From Rhabdothermincola salaria (GTDB lineage: Bacteria > Actinomycetota > Acidimicrobiia > Acidimicrobiales > Acidimicrobilacustridaceae), in NCBI RefSeq assembly GCF_021246445.1, contig NZ_JAJQXW010000004.1, forward strand, positions 186,001-250,000: a stretch of 64,000 nucleotides of DNA. Reading direction: 5' to 3'. Both the position numbers and the translations under genes were made by a program. The notes beneath the pieces were generated by a model. It was not told where the DNA came from. It did no database searches and saw only the letters and a program-made list of their open reading frames with translations. This document shows positions 35,912 through 44,545 of this stretch, piece after piece (position 1 is the stretch's first letter; every line of letters starts with the position of its first letter).

Positions 35912-36688
35912 ATGGATCGACGCACACCGCTCGCGGCCGGAAGCGGCCTGCTCGCCGTGGTGGCCGGCGTGTCCGCCGCTCTCGGCGCGCCCGCGGCGGT
36001 GGGCCTGGTGGCGGCCCTGGCTGGGGCGATGGCGGCGGTCCTGGCCGTGGGCGCACTGACCCAGGCCCGGGCCAGCGAACGGAGGGCGGTGGCGGCCGAG
36101 ACCCAGATCGACGGCCTGCGCGGTGAGCTCCACGTGGCCGATCAGGGGCGACGAGACGCCGAGGCCCGCCTCGAGTGGCGCACCCAGCTGACGGCGGTCC
36201 GACGGGCCACCGAGGACGACCACCTCACCGACGCCACCACCGGGCTGCTGGCTGAGGGCTGGTTCGTGGTCGCGCTCGAGTCCCGGCTGGCCGGCGCCCG
36301 CCGCAACCTCCGTCCGGTCGCCGTCGTGGTGCTCGACGTCGTCGTCGGCCTCAGCGGCGGACGACCCGCCCCGGCCGACCCCCGCCGGGTGGCCGCCGCC
36401 GTCACCGCCACGATCCGCGAAGCCGACGACGCGTTCCGTCTGCGCGACGGTGTCTTCGCCCTGCTGTTGGACGACACCACCGACACCGGCGCCATGTGGA
36501 CCGCCGAGCGGGTTCGCGATGCCATCGCCGGCGTCGAGCCCGATGCCGTGCTCTGGGCCGGAGTCGCCTGCTACCCGGCCCACGGCCTCACGACCGACGA
36601 GGTCCTCGACCGAGCCGACACCGCGCTCGATGCGGCCCGAGAGTGGCGCCAGCACCGCATCGAGGTGGCGACGAGCGTCGAGAGCTGA
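35912..36688 (+). CDS. GGDEF-fold protein without the GGDEF motif
   Basis: A 258-residue membrane protein. Two close hydrophobic segments lie at about residues 8-50, a coiled-coil-prone stretch (RASERRAVAAETQ) follows, then a GGDEF-type fold from about residue 95. Where diguanylate cyclases have GG(D/E)EF the sequence reads FRLRDGVFALLLDD, so the catalytic motif is lost and cyclic di-GMP synthesis is not expected. It could still bind a nucleotide or a partner. It lies between the secreted protein and a convergent multispan membrane protein. Confidence 0.65.
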   Translation: MDRRTPLAAGSGLLAVVAGVSAALGAPAAVGLVAALAGAMAAVLAVGALTQARASERRAVAAETQIDGLRGELHVADQGRRDAEARLEWRTQLTAVRRATEDDHLTDATTGLLAEGWFVVALESRLAGARRNLRPVAVVVLDVVVGLSGGRPAPADPRRVAAAVTATIREADDAFRLRDGVFALLLDDTTDTGAMWTAERVRDAIAGVEPDAVLWAGVACYPAHGLTTDEVLDRADTALDAAREWRQHRIEVATSVES

Positions 36689-36691
36689 GCC

Positions 36692-36715
36692 GCGGCGGCC
36701 CCACGGGACCGCCGC
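36692..36715. terminator. Hairpin between convergent genes
   Basis: GCGGCGG and CCGCCGC pair, with an inner CCC/GGG pairing around AC. It starts 4 bases after the GGDEF-like gene stop. No T-run, so a weak terminator candidate. Confidence 0.4.
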
Positions 36716-36730
36716 TCCGGCACCAAGACC

Positions 36731-37873
36731 TCAGGCCGGACCCTTGACGATGCGTCGGACGTGGCCGCCCCCGGAGCGCCACATCACGGCGTCCACCGCG
36801 TAGTGGTGCAGGTTGAAGTAGGCGAACAACAACACCGCCACCAGCGGCCCGGCGGCCGTGGAGGCCATGGCCCCACCCAGCCACATGGGCAACCAGTACG
36901 ACAGCAACATGCCCGTGGCCAGCGCCGTCCCGAACACCGTGGCCCACCACACGACCGGACGCGGCTCGCGGCGCTCGGCCCCCCAGCTCACTTCGGCCCG
37001 ATGCGCGCACACCAGGTACTGCAGACCGTGGAGGGCACCGAGCACCAGGAAGGTGCTCACATGGCCAGGGGTCCACACGAAGAAGAGGTAGGCGACCAGG
37101 TAGGGGGTCCACATGGTGGCGGGCGGCAACGTCCGGGCGTGGACGGCGAGGCGCACGAAGGCGCCCCCCACCACCACCAGCGAGACGACGGCCACGACCT
37201 CGAGGGCTCGTTCCGTGATCGGGGGGAACACCTCGAAGCCGCCGGCGAAGCCGTAGCTGGCCGGCCGGTAGCCCCGGGTCCACACGATGGAGGCATTGAG
37301 GAACCACAGCGGGTACAGCCCGTAGCGCAGCACCCGGGTGGACGCCCGATCCAGGGGCAGCCCCCCGAGCGAGGCCCCGACCCGCGCCACGCCGTAGGCC
37401 TGCTTGACGTAGTGCCAGCCGGTGAGGGTGAAGACGGAGACGAGCAGGAGGCGCACGCCGAGCACGGCCAGGCCGCCGGCACCGAGCACGGCTGCCACCA
37501 CCACCGCGAACGACACCACCCCCAGCGCCGCCGGCACCCCGACGAGGGCCGGCCAGTTGCGGCGCACCTCGGCCCGTCCCTGCCCGTAGGCCAGGTGGTA
37601 GCTGATCCCGAAGTGGGTGCCGGTGATCGCGAGCAGCAGCCACATGAAGGGGCCGGTGATGGTCGGGATGCCGTCGCCGCCCAGGCCGAAGGGGCGGGCC
37701 AGCACCACCCAGGCCACGATGCCGACGCCGCCCACCAGCCACCCGTCGAGCCGGGGGCTGACGAGGCGTCGTCGGCCGGCCCCGGCTCCGGGGTCTGCCG
37801 GTGCGGCCTGTGGACCGGGGCTCGATCCGCCGGCCGAGGAGGTGTCCCCCTCGAGGGGGACGACCGTCGCCAC
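36731..37873 (-). CDS. Multispan membrane protein with conserved-looking histidines
   Basis: A 380-residue protein of unknown function with about nine hydrophobic segments after a 40-residue polar start. Histidines occur at several membrane borders: HFGISYH, GWHYVKQAYG, PGHVSTF, LHGLQYL and FNLHHYAVD. Such a pattern resembles membrane metal- or haem-binding enzymes, but no family could be named. The GTG at 37873 lies 2 bases after the stop of the LPYTG protein gene, so the two are co-transcribed, which ties this protein to the cell envelope. Confidence 0.6.
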   Translation of the reverse strand: MATVVPLEGDTSSAGGSSPGPQAAPADPGAGAGRRRLVSPRLDGWLVGGVGIVAWVVLARPFGLGGDGIPTITGPFMWLLLAITGTHFGISYHLAYGQGRAEVRRNWPALVGVPAALGVVSFAVVVAAVLGAGGLAVLGVRLLLVSVFTLTGWHYVKQAYGVARVGASLGGLPLDRASTRVLRYGLYPLWFLNASIVWTRGYRPASYGFAGGFEVFPPITERALEVVAVVSLVVVGGAFVRLAVHARTLPPATMWTPYLVAYLFFVWTPGHVSTFLVLGALHGLQYLVCAHRAEVSWGAERREPRPVVWWATVFGTALATGMLLSYWLPMWLGGAMASTAAGPLVAVLLFAYFNLHHYAVDAVMWRSGGGHVRRIVKGPA

Positions 37874-37875
37874 GG

Positions 37876-38490
37876 TCAGGTACGACGGCGGGACGCGACG
37901 AGGAGGAAGGATCCGCCGACGACCAGCGTGAGGCCGATCGCGCCGCTCAGCCAGGTGGCGGCGTCGACGCCCGTGTAGGGCAGGGTCTCGGCGGGCGCCG
38001 CCGAGGCCGTGGCCGGGCGGACCTCCTCCGCCCCGACGACCTCGACCCCGTCGCCGTCGACGACGACCTCCTCGACGATCACCACGTCGTCCTCGACGAT
38101 CACCACGTCCTCCTCGACGGGCCCCGCCCCTTCGTCACCGACCTCGTCGGGGCACTCGTCGGGAGCGACGAACGCGACACCGCCCACGCTGTCGGTGGGG
38201 CACTCCTCTTCGGGGACGACCTCGTCCTCCGGGCAGTCTCCGGGGGCGCGGATGGAGCCCGGGGCGCACGCGTCGTCGCCACCGCCCTGGTCCTCGCACT
38301 CGTCGGGGCTGGCGTCCGGCGGGCACTTGGCGAAGACGGCGCCGGCGTTGCCGACCGACCCGGAGGCGCCCACCGAGGCCAACGGCGTGAACAACAGCAC
38401 GAGCCCGAACACGATCACGAGGATCGGCCCGATGGTCCGGATGTCGGTCCAGCCGGGACGCGACGGGTCGGTGGATGAGCTCTGGGTCAC
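37876..38490 (-). CDS. LPXTG-type surface protein (LPYTG)
   Basis: A 204-residue protein. An N-terminal membrane segment (about residues 20-42) is followed by an acidic, Cys-rich region with repeats such as DECEDQ, GDCPEDE and DECPDEV, then a Val/Asp/Glu repeat (EEDVVIVEDDVVIVEE). Near the C-terminus LPYTG precedes a hydrophobic helix and the tail RRRT, the full sortase sorting signal. No sortase gene lies in the window. GTG at 38490 follows AAGGA. The acidic repeats could bind cations; this is inference. Co-transcribed with the multispan membrane protein. Confidence 0.75.
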   Translation of the reverse strand: MTQSSSTDPSRPGWTDIRTIGPILVIVFGLVLLFTPLASVGASGSVGNAGAVFAKCPPDASPDECEDQGGGDDACAPGSIRAPGDCPEDEVVPEEECPTDSVGGVAFVAPDECPDEVGDEGAGPVEEDVVIVEDDVVIVEEVVVDGDGVEVVGAEEVRPATASAAPAETLPYTGVDAATWLSGAIGLTLVVGGSFLLVASRRRT

Positions 38491-38525
38491 GAGACGTCCT
38501 TCAGGTTGGTCCAAGGATGTGGGTG

Positions 38526-38586
38526 CGCCGCCCGCAGGCGGCGACCCGAGCAGCATGACCAGCGGGCGCGAACGGAGCGCGAACGG
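38526..38586. repeat. Hairpin and 10-base direct repeat upstream of LPYTG gene
   Basis: CGCCGCC/GGCGGCG (38526-38543) forms a 7-bp stem with a 4-base loop. GCGCGAACGG occurs at 38566-38575 and again at 38577-38586. Both lie upstream of the LPYTG protein gene, within 100 bases, and may be regulatory. Confidence 0.4.
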
Positions 38587-38636
38587 CCCTCCCGACGGCC
38601 CGGCGCCATCGCTCCGGAGCCGCCCGGAGCTCGGCC

Positions 38637-39827
38637 TCAGACCTGCTCGTCGAGCTCGGCCAGGACCTCGTCGGTGTCGGCCCCGAGGTCCCGGGCCGGG
38701 AAGCGCACGCGGCCCGGCGTGGCGGACAGCCGGGCGATCACGTTCTGCATGCGCACGCCCCCCACGTCGACGAGCACGTCGCGGGCCAGCACGTGCGGAT
38801 CGGCGGCCACCTCGGCCTGGCCGTACACCGGGGCGGCCGCGGCATGGGCGGCCTCGGCCTCGGCCAGGACCTCGTCGAGGGACCGACCGGCCACCCAGGC
38901 CGCGACGAGGGCCTCGACCTCGTCGCGGTGCTCGACCCGCCCCTCGAAGCTCCAGAAGCGCTCGTCGTCGCCGGCCCCGACGAGCGCCATCATGCGCCGG
39001 GCCACGGGTTCGGCGGTGGCCGAGATCGCCACCCACCTCCCGTCGGCACATCGGTAGGTGCCCCGCGGGACGCTGTAGGGGATGCCCGACCCGAGTCGGG
39101 GTTGCTCGTAGCCGGTGGCCGCGTAGGCCGACGGCAGGGCCCCCATGAGCTGCAGCATCGTCTCCAGCAGGTTGACGTCGACCACCTGGCCCACACCGCT
39201 GTGGACCGCGACCATGGTGGCAAAGGCAGCGGCGAGGGCCGTGACCTCGTCGGTGAGGGCGATGGGCGGCAACAGGGGTCCGCCGTCGGGCTCGCCGTTG
39301 ACCGAGGCGAAGCCGCTCATGGCCTCGGCCAACGTGGCGAACCCCGGCCGCCCGGCGTAGGGCCCCGTCTGACCGAAACCGGTCACCCGGGTGATCACCA
39401 ACGTCGGGTGCTGCTCCAGCAGCTCCTCCGGTACCAGGCCCAGGGCCTCCAGCTTGCCGGGCCGGAGGTTCTCGACGAGCACGTCGGCGGTGGCGACCAG
39501 TTGGCGCAGGCGGGCGATGCCCTCGTCGGTCTTGAGGTCGAGGACGACGCTGCGCTTGCCCCGGCCCGCCAGCTTCCAGAAGAGGGTCACGTCGTCGACC
39601 GGATCGCGCCAGCCCATGGCCCGGACGGTGTCGCCCGACCCCGGCCGCTCGATCTTGATGACGTCGGCCCCGAAGTCGGCCAGGTGGCGAGCGCACCCGG
39701 GGCCGGCCAGGACGGTGGACAGGTCGATGACCCGCAGATCGGCCAGGGGCAGCGGGCCGGGCGCCGGGGCGGAGCGACCCGCGGACGAGGGAGGGGGCAC
39801 CGGGCGCTCAGGCGGGAGCGAGGTCAT
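38637..39827 (-). CDS. Class III (CaiB/BaiF) CoA-transferase
   Basis: A 396-residue family III acyl-CoA transferase that moves CoA between carboxylic acids. The start of the fold reads LADLRVIDLSTVLAGPGCARHLADFGADVIKIE, typical of the family, followed by VLVENLRPGKLEALGL and GFGQTGPYA. The substrate is unknown; alpha-methylacyl-CoA racemases share this fold. The ATG at 39827 overlaps the metallophosphoesterase stop (ATGA), so the two are coupled. Confidence 0.85.
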   Translation of the reverse strand: MTSLPPERPVPPPSSAGRSAPAPGPLPLADLRVIDLSTVLAGPGCARHLADFGADVIKIERPGSGDTVRAMGWRDPVDDVTLFWKLAGRGKRSVVLDLKTDEGIARLRQLVATADVLVENLRPGKLEALGLVPEELLEQHPTLVITRVTGFGQTGPYAGRPGFATLAEAMSGFASVNGEPDGGPLLPPIALTDEVTALAAAFATMVAVHSGVGQVVDVNLLETMLQLMGALPSAYAATGYEQPRLGSGIPYSVPRGTYRCADGRWVAISATAEPVARRMMALVGAGDDERFWSFEGRVEHRDEVEALVAAWVAGRSLDEVLAEAEAAHAAAAPVYGQAEVAADPHVLARDVLVDVGGVRMQNVIARLSATPGRVRFPARDLGADTDEVLAELDEQV

Positions 39828-40834
39828 GTGGGGGCGACGGCGGGGATGGCGAAGCAGCGGTCGCCGAGCTCGCCGAAGGCGTAGCCGAAGTACATCCCAC
39901 CGAACATGTGGCGCGTCTTCTCGGTCCACAGCAGCGCCTCGGGGGTGGAGATGCGGTGGAAGACCTGGAGGATGCCACCCTCGAACACCCGGTACTCGGC
40001 CCACGCCCCGGGGAAGTCCTTCACGCAGGCCACCTCGACCCAGGGGATGTCGCGGCTGACGCTGATGTGGCGCACCCGGTTGCGGTGGCTGTGACCGGCG
40101 AAGTAGCCGCGGATGTTGCGATGGGCGGCGACCACCTCGATGAGGCGCTCCGAGGAGTCGGGGTCGATGCCGAAGTAGTCGTCGGCCCGGGTCGAGGAGT
40201 CGGGACTCCAGACGTGGTGGTGGCCCATCAACAGGATCGGTCGATCGGCCTCGACGGCGAGGTCGTGCAACCAGGTCAGCTGGTCGCCGGTGACCCGTCC
40301 GCCGGCCCGACCCTCGGTGGAGGTGTCGAGGAGGGCGACCGTGACGCCGGGGAGGTCGAGCCGCTGGGTGGGGACGGCCGCCAGATCGGTCCCGTGGTAG
40401 CTCTCGTGGTTGCCTCGGACGTGCACGAGCGCCTCGCCGAACGCCTCCTCGTAGAACTCGAGGAACTGGTGGTACTCCTCCTCGGTCCCCTGCGAGGTGA
40501 GATCCCCCTTGACGACCACCGCGTGGGGGGCGAGCTGTTCGATCTCGTGGATCGCCCCGCGGTTCATCGTCTCCGGATAGGGCTCCTCGCCGTCGGCCAC
40601 CCGGAACGTGGGCCCCATCTCCAGGCCTTCCATCACCCCGCACTCGGTCTCACCGAAGTGCACGTCGTTCACGGTGGCGAAGGTGGACAGGCGCTCGCCC
40701 GCCGGGCGGGCCAGGGTGCGGAACACGAAGCCGTCGTACTCGTACACCGTGTCGGGCAGCAGGTCGTCGTACACCCGCACCTCGAGGCCGTCGTGCACGA
40801 CAGCATGGTCGTCGGCGACGGTGGTGAGCTCCAT
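39824..40834 (-). CDS. Calcineurin-like metallophosphoesterase
   Basis: A 336-residue metallophosphoesterase with the full motif set: NDVHFGE (D-x-H), KGDLTSQG (GD), RGNHES (GNH), GHHHVW and GHSHRN. The first ~50 residues look like a short beta-sheet domain as in purple acid phosphatases. No signal peptide is visible, so it is probably cytosolic. The substrate is not apparent; its coupling to a CoA-transferase gene is unusual. CACAAT lies 6 bases before the ATG and may be a weak -10. Confidence 0.82.
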   Translation of the reverse strand: MELTTVADDHAVVHDGLEVRVYDDLLPDTVYEYDGFVFRTLARPAGERLSTFATVNDVHFGETECGVMEGLEMGPTFRVADGEEPYPETMNRGAIHEIEQLAPHAVVVKGDLTSQGTEEEYHQFLEFYEEAFGEALVHVRGNHESYHGTDLAAVPTQRLDLPGVTVALLDTSTEGRAGGRVTGDQLTWLHDLAVEADRPILLMGHHHVWSPDSSTRADDYFGIDPDSSERLIEVVAAHRNIRGYFAGHSHRNRVRHISVSRDIPWVEVACVKDFPGAWAEYRVFEGGILQVFHRISTPEALLWTEKTRHMFGGMYFGYAFGELGDRCFAIPAVAPT

Positions 40835-40921
40835 GTCCCCATTGTGGCCGCGGTCGCCGGGGGTCCAGAGATCGGTGTCGCGGAGCCGGTCGCAGCTGGT
40901 GCCGCCGGCAGGACCCGAGGC

Positions 40922-43900
40922 TCAGCGGCGAACCGCCGCCCCCTGGGCCAGGCGGGCGGCGAAGAGCCGGTCACCGACATCGCCGCACATGGCTTCGGCC
41001 TCGCCGAGCCAGTTGGCGGCGGTGTTGTGGTCGCCCACCAACGCCGCCAGCCCGGCCAGCTGGGCCGACACGGGCCCCCACACCGACCCGCCGCCGCCAT
41101 AGCAGTTGAGCACGACGTACAGGTCCCGGTACGGGAGGAGCAGCTCGGACAGCGGCCCGGCCAGCGACCGCTCGCCGAGGCCTACCGTGGTCTCCGCCAA
41201 CATGGCCAGGGTGAGCAGGCGGTTCGAGTCGTGCGGCACGGACGCGAAGCCGTCGGCGGCGAAGCGGCCGAGCTCGGCGGCCGCGGTCGTCGCCTCTCCC
41301 GCCTGGAGGGCGGCGAAGGCCTTCACCGCCCGATAGCAGGGCACCCGAGGGTTCTCGAGGGCGGCCCGGTCGAGGAGGGGGATGACCTCGCCGGCGCGGC
41401 CCTGCAGCGTGCACAACAGGACCCGGTGCACCCCGAAGCAGGCCATCGCCCACGAGCTGTCACCTTCGTCCGTCGCCCGCTGCAGCGACTCCACGCTGGC
41501 GGCTTCGGCCGCCTCCAGGTCGCCTTCGAGCACCAGATCGAGCACCTTCCAGGTGGACAGCGCCCACGACCAATAGGGGTCGGGGAAGCGTTCGAGGTGC
41601 CGGGTGGCCCGGAGCATGGCCTCGCGGGCGGCGGCTCGGTCGCCGAGCACCAGCGCGTCCTCGTGGCGGTAGACGAGCGCGGCCGCGGTGACCTCGGGCA
41701 GGTGGCAGCGCTCCGACAAGGCCAACGCCTCTTCGCCTTCGCGGAACCGTTCGGCGGTGCGGTCCTGGGCCACCCGGTAGCGCTGGTCGAGCAGGGCGCG
41801 CGCCATCACCGCCGGGTCGCCGTGGCGACGAGCACGGTCCAGGGCCTCCTCGGCCGCCCGCTCGCGCTCGTCGTCGCGATCGGTCAGCAGCAGCGCCAGC
41901 GCCAACGAGCCGAGGAGCGGGATGCGCAGGTCGTCGTCGCCGGCGCTCAGGCCAACCAGGGCTTCCTCGACCAGCGCCACGTGGCGGTAGCGCGCCGGGT
42001 CGGGTGCACCCACGCCGCCCCCGCCCACGATGGCATGGACGGCCTCGGCCAAGCGGCGCGGCAGGGCGTAGAGGCGAGCGAGCTCCACGGCCTCGCCCAG
42101 GGCGTCGTCGGCGCCGGTCAGATCGCCGAGGCCGCGCCGGGCGCGACCGCGCACCACCAGCGCCCCCACCCGGTCGGCCGGCGCGGAGACGCGCGCCGAG
42201 AGCACGCCGCCCGCCAGGTGCTCGGCCATCTCCCAACCGCTGCGGTCGAGGGCGTCCTCGGCCGCGGCGAGCGCCCAGGTGCGGGCGGCGTCACCGTGGC
42301 CCTCCCCCGATCCGGCGTAGTGCCGGGCCAGCTCGATGGGGACGCCCGGGCGACCGGCCCACGGCAGGAGGGCCTCGGCCAGGCGGAGGTGGAACCAGGC
42401 CCGGCGGGCGGGTCCCAGCCCGGCGTCGACTGCGTCGCGCACCAGGGCGTGGCCGAACCGGACCCCGTCGCCGACCTCCACCAGCAGGCGGGCCCGCACC
42501 GTGGCGTCGACGGCCTCGTACAGGGCGCGATCGTCGAGCCCGGTGGCTTCCGAGAGCACGGTCAGATCGACCGACGAGCCCGCCAACGCCGCCACCGACA
42601 CCACCAGCTCGGCCTCGGGGGCCAGGGTGGCCACGCGCTGGCCCACGAGCTCGGTGAGACCGGGAGGCAGCGCCGCCGGGTCGAGGTGGCCCTCGGCGCT
42701 GGCGGCCGTCTTCACCAGCTCGGCGAGGAACAGCGGGTTGCCACCCGTGCGCTCGTGGACGACGGTGGCGACCTCGTCGGGTCGGACCACGCCGGCGTCG
42801 GCCAGCCAGCGGGCCACCGCGTCGCGGTCGAGCCCGTCGAGCTCCACGACGGCGCTCGGCACCTTCCACGCCAGATCGGCGAGGGCGGCGGCCAGGGCCG
42901 GATGGCGCTCCCGGCAGGTGGCCACGAGCGTCACGTCCCGATCGCCGAGCTGGACCAGCACGTGGGCGAGCATCGCCAACGACTCGGCGCCGGCCCACTG
43001 CAGGTCGTCGACGACCCACACCAGCGGGCGGTCGGCCAGGCGGTCGACGACCGCCGTGACGGCACCGAACAGGCGCGAGCGGGTGATGCCCGGGGCCGCA
43101 TCCTTGTCGCGGTGACCGAGGCGGACGGTCCCGAGGCCCAGCAGCGCCAGGTCGTCGCCCGACCGGGCGATCTCGGCGGTCACCCCCTCGTCGTCGGACA
43201 GGGCGTGGCGCAGCGCCGCGGCGACCGGCTCGTAGGGCAGTTCCGGAAAGGGGTCGCAGGCGCCCCACAGCACCCTGACGCCGTCGTCGCGAAGGCGTCC
43301 GCTGATCTCGGCGACCAGTCGGGTCTTGCCGACACCCGGCTCGCCCTCGATGACCAGGACCTGGGCTCGCCGATCGTCACGGTGGAAGGTGGCCAGAAGG
43401 TTCTCGAGGAGGGCGTCGCGCCCCACGAAGGGCCCGACCTGGCGATCGTTCGCGCCGCCCACGGCCCGCCTCGTCTCGGAGGACCGCTCATCGGACCGCC
43501 GGCTCACGTCCGAGCCGTCGAGGAGCTGCTCGCGAACGGCGACGAGGCGGGGGGACGGGCCCACCCCCAACTCCCGGCGCAGGGCCTCGACGTGGGCGTC
43601 GTGGGCCTTGCGGGCCTCGTAGTGGTCTCCGCTGCCGACCAGCGCCCGGAGCAGCAGGATGAACGCGTCCTCGTCGTAGGGGTCGGTGGCGAGGAGCTGG
43701 CGCAGGGGGGTCAGGGCCTCGAGGGGGGAACCGGCCTCGACCTGGGCCCGAGCGTGGAGCCGGGAGGCTCGGCGGCACATCTCCTCGATCTCCCGACGAC
43801 GCTCGTCGGCCCACACCAGGTCGACACCGGGGAGGAACCCGCCGACGAGCGCCTCGGCCGCGCCGGCCGCCAGGTCCACCGCACGCGAGGCCATGCCGTC

Positions 43901-44251
43901 TCGCAGGGCCACCTCGGCCCGCTGGGTGTCGAGGCGGGCGGCGTCGACGTCGATGCGGGCGTGGGTCGGGATGTCGAGGGTGATCACCCCGCCGTTGGTG
44001 ACGAGCACCTCTCGACCCGCACCGCTGGCCTCGAACGCCGCCCGCAGCTTGGCCAGCACCCCCCGCAACGCCCCCTGCCAGTGCGGCGAGAGCTCATCAC
44101 CCCAGAGCAGGTGGGCCAACTCGTCGCGGGCGATCGGCCGGTGCCGCTCGAGGGCCAGCACGGCCAGCGCCACCTGCACCTGGGGACGGCTCACCACCAC
44201 GGCGCCGGTCGGGCCGGCGATCGTCACCCCACCACAGAGCTGCAGCCGCAC
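40922..44251 (-). CDS. Large SARP-family regulator (BTAD-AAA ATPase)
   Basis: A 1109-residue AfsR-like regulator. An N-terminal OmpR-type winged helix (about residues 1-95) precedes a bacterial transcriptional activation domain (to about 245). An AAA/STAND ATPase follows with Walker A IEGEPGVGKTR and Walker B VWVVDDLQWAG, then a long helical repeat region of TPR type. These proteins activate operons from 11-base direct repeats, often for secondary metabolism. A second protein of the same design is at 53857-57483. It starts with GTG at 44251 and lies between accE and the metallophosphoesterase on the same strand. Confidence 0.88.
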   Translation of the reverse strand: MRLQLCGGVTIAGPTGAVVVSRPQVQVALAVLALERHRPIARDELAHLLWGDELSPHWQGALRGVLAKLRAAFEASGAGREVLVTNGGVITLDIPTHARIDVDAARLDTQRAEVALRDGMASRAVDLAAGAAEALVGGFLPGVDLVWADERRREIEEMCRRASRLHARAQVEAGSPLEALTPLRQLLATDPYDEDAFILLLRALVGSGDHYEARKAHDAHVEALRRELGVGPSPRLVAVREQLLDGSDVSRRSDERSSETRRAVGGANDRQVGPFVGRDALLENLLATFHRDDRRAQVLVIEGEPGVGKTRLVAEISGRLRDDGVRVLWGACDPFPELPYEPVAAALRHALSDDEGVTAEIARSGDDLALLGLGTVRLGHRDKDAAPGITRSRLFGAVTAVVDRLADRPLVWVVDDLQWAGAESLAMLAHVLVQLGDRDVTLVATCRERHPALAAALADLAWKVPSAVVELDGLDRDAVARWLADAGVVRPDEVATVVHERTGGNPLFLAELVKTAASAEGHLDPAALPPGLTELVGQRVATLAPEAELVVSVAALAGSSVDLTVLSEATGLDDRALYEAVDATVRARLLVEVGDGVRFGHALVRDAVDAGLGPARRAWFHLRLAEALLPWAGRPGVPIELARHYAGSGEGHGDAARTWALAAAEDALDRSGWEMAEHLAGGVLSARVSAPADRVGALVVRGRARRGLGDLTGADDALGEAVELARLYALPRRLAEAVHAIVGGGGVGAPDPARYRHVALVEEALVGLSAGDDDLRIPLLGSLALALLLTDRDDERERAAEEALDRARRHGDPAVMARALLDQRYRVAQDRTAERFREGEEALALSERCHLPEVTAAALVYRHEDALVLGDRAAAREAMLRATRHLERFPDPYWSWALSTWKVLDLVLEGDLEAAEAASVESLQRATDEGDSSWAMACFGVHRVLLCTLQGRAGEVIPLLDRAALENPRVPCYRAVKAFAALQAGEATTAAAELGRFAADGFASVPHDSNRLLTLAMLAETTVGLGERSLAGPLSELLLPYRDLYVVLNCYGGGGSVWGPVSAQLAGLAALVGDHNTAANWLGEAEAMCGDVGDRLFAARLAQGAAVRR

Positions 44252-44258
44252 CTGCTCG

Positions 44259-44264
44259 AAGCTA
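44259..44264 (-). promoter_or_regulatory. -10 box of first SARP gene (leaderless)
   Basis: TAGCTT on the minus strand ends 7 bases before the GTG at 44251. Confidence 0.4.
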
Positions 44265-44316
44265 CCGGCCAGCCCCGCGGCAGGCAGACCGGGCTGTGGT
44301 CAGGGGCGGGTGCCGG

Positions 44317-44535
44317 TCAGGGGCGGGCGCGGCGGGCCGGGACGGGCTTGGCCCACCAGCGACCCGAGAAGCGCCAGCGCGACGGCTGGTTGCTCGGAAC
44401 GGAGTCGGCCACGACGAGGCGGGGCCAGCCCGCCTCGAGCGCGGCGGCGACGGCCACCGCCTCTTCCACCGTGGGGACCGGCGTGATGCCGGCCACCTGA
44501 GGGGTGCTCGTCTCGGGGATCTCTGCGTCGGTCAT
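44317..44535 (-). CDS. accE: Acyl-CoA carboxylase epsilon subunit
   Basis: A 72-residue small subunit found in actinobacterial acyl-CoA carboxylases, which stabilises the alpha-beta complex. The pattern PTVEEAVAVAAALEAGW and the basic, Trp-containing end SRWRFSGRWW fit the family. The ATG at 44535 lies 10 bases after the accD stop, so it is co-expressed with the beta subunit. Confidence 0.75.
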   Translation of the reverse strand: MTDAEIPETSTPQVAGITPVPTVEEAVAVAAALEAGWPRLVVADSVPSNQPSRWRFSGRWWAKPVPARRARP

Positions 44536-44545
44536 CGACAGGTCC

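Noticed and set aside
40835-40921. 11-base repeats for the first SARP upstream of the metallophosphoesterase
   Set aside because: GTCGC occurs three times but with uneven spacing, unlike the regular array at 53800.
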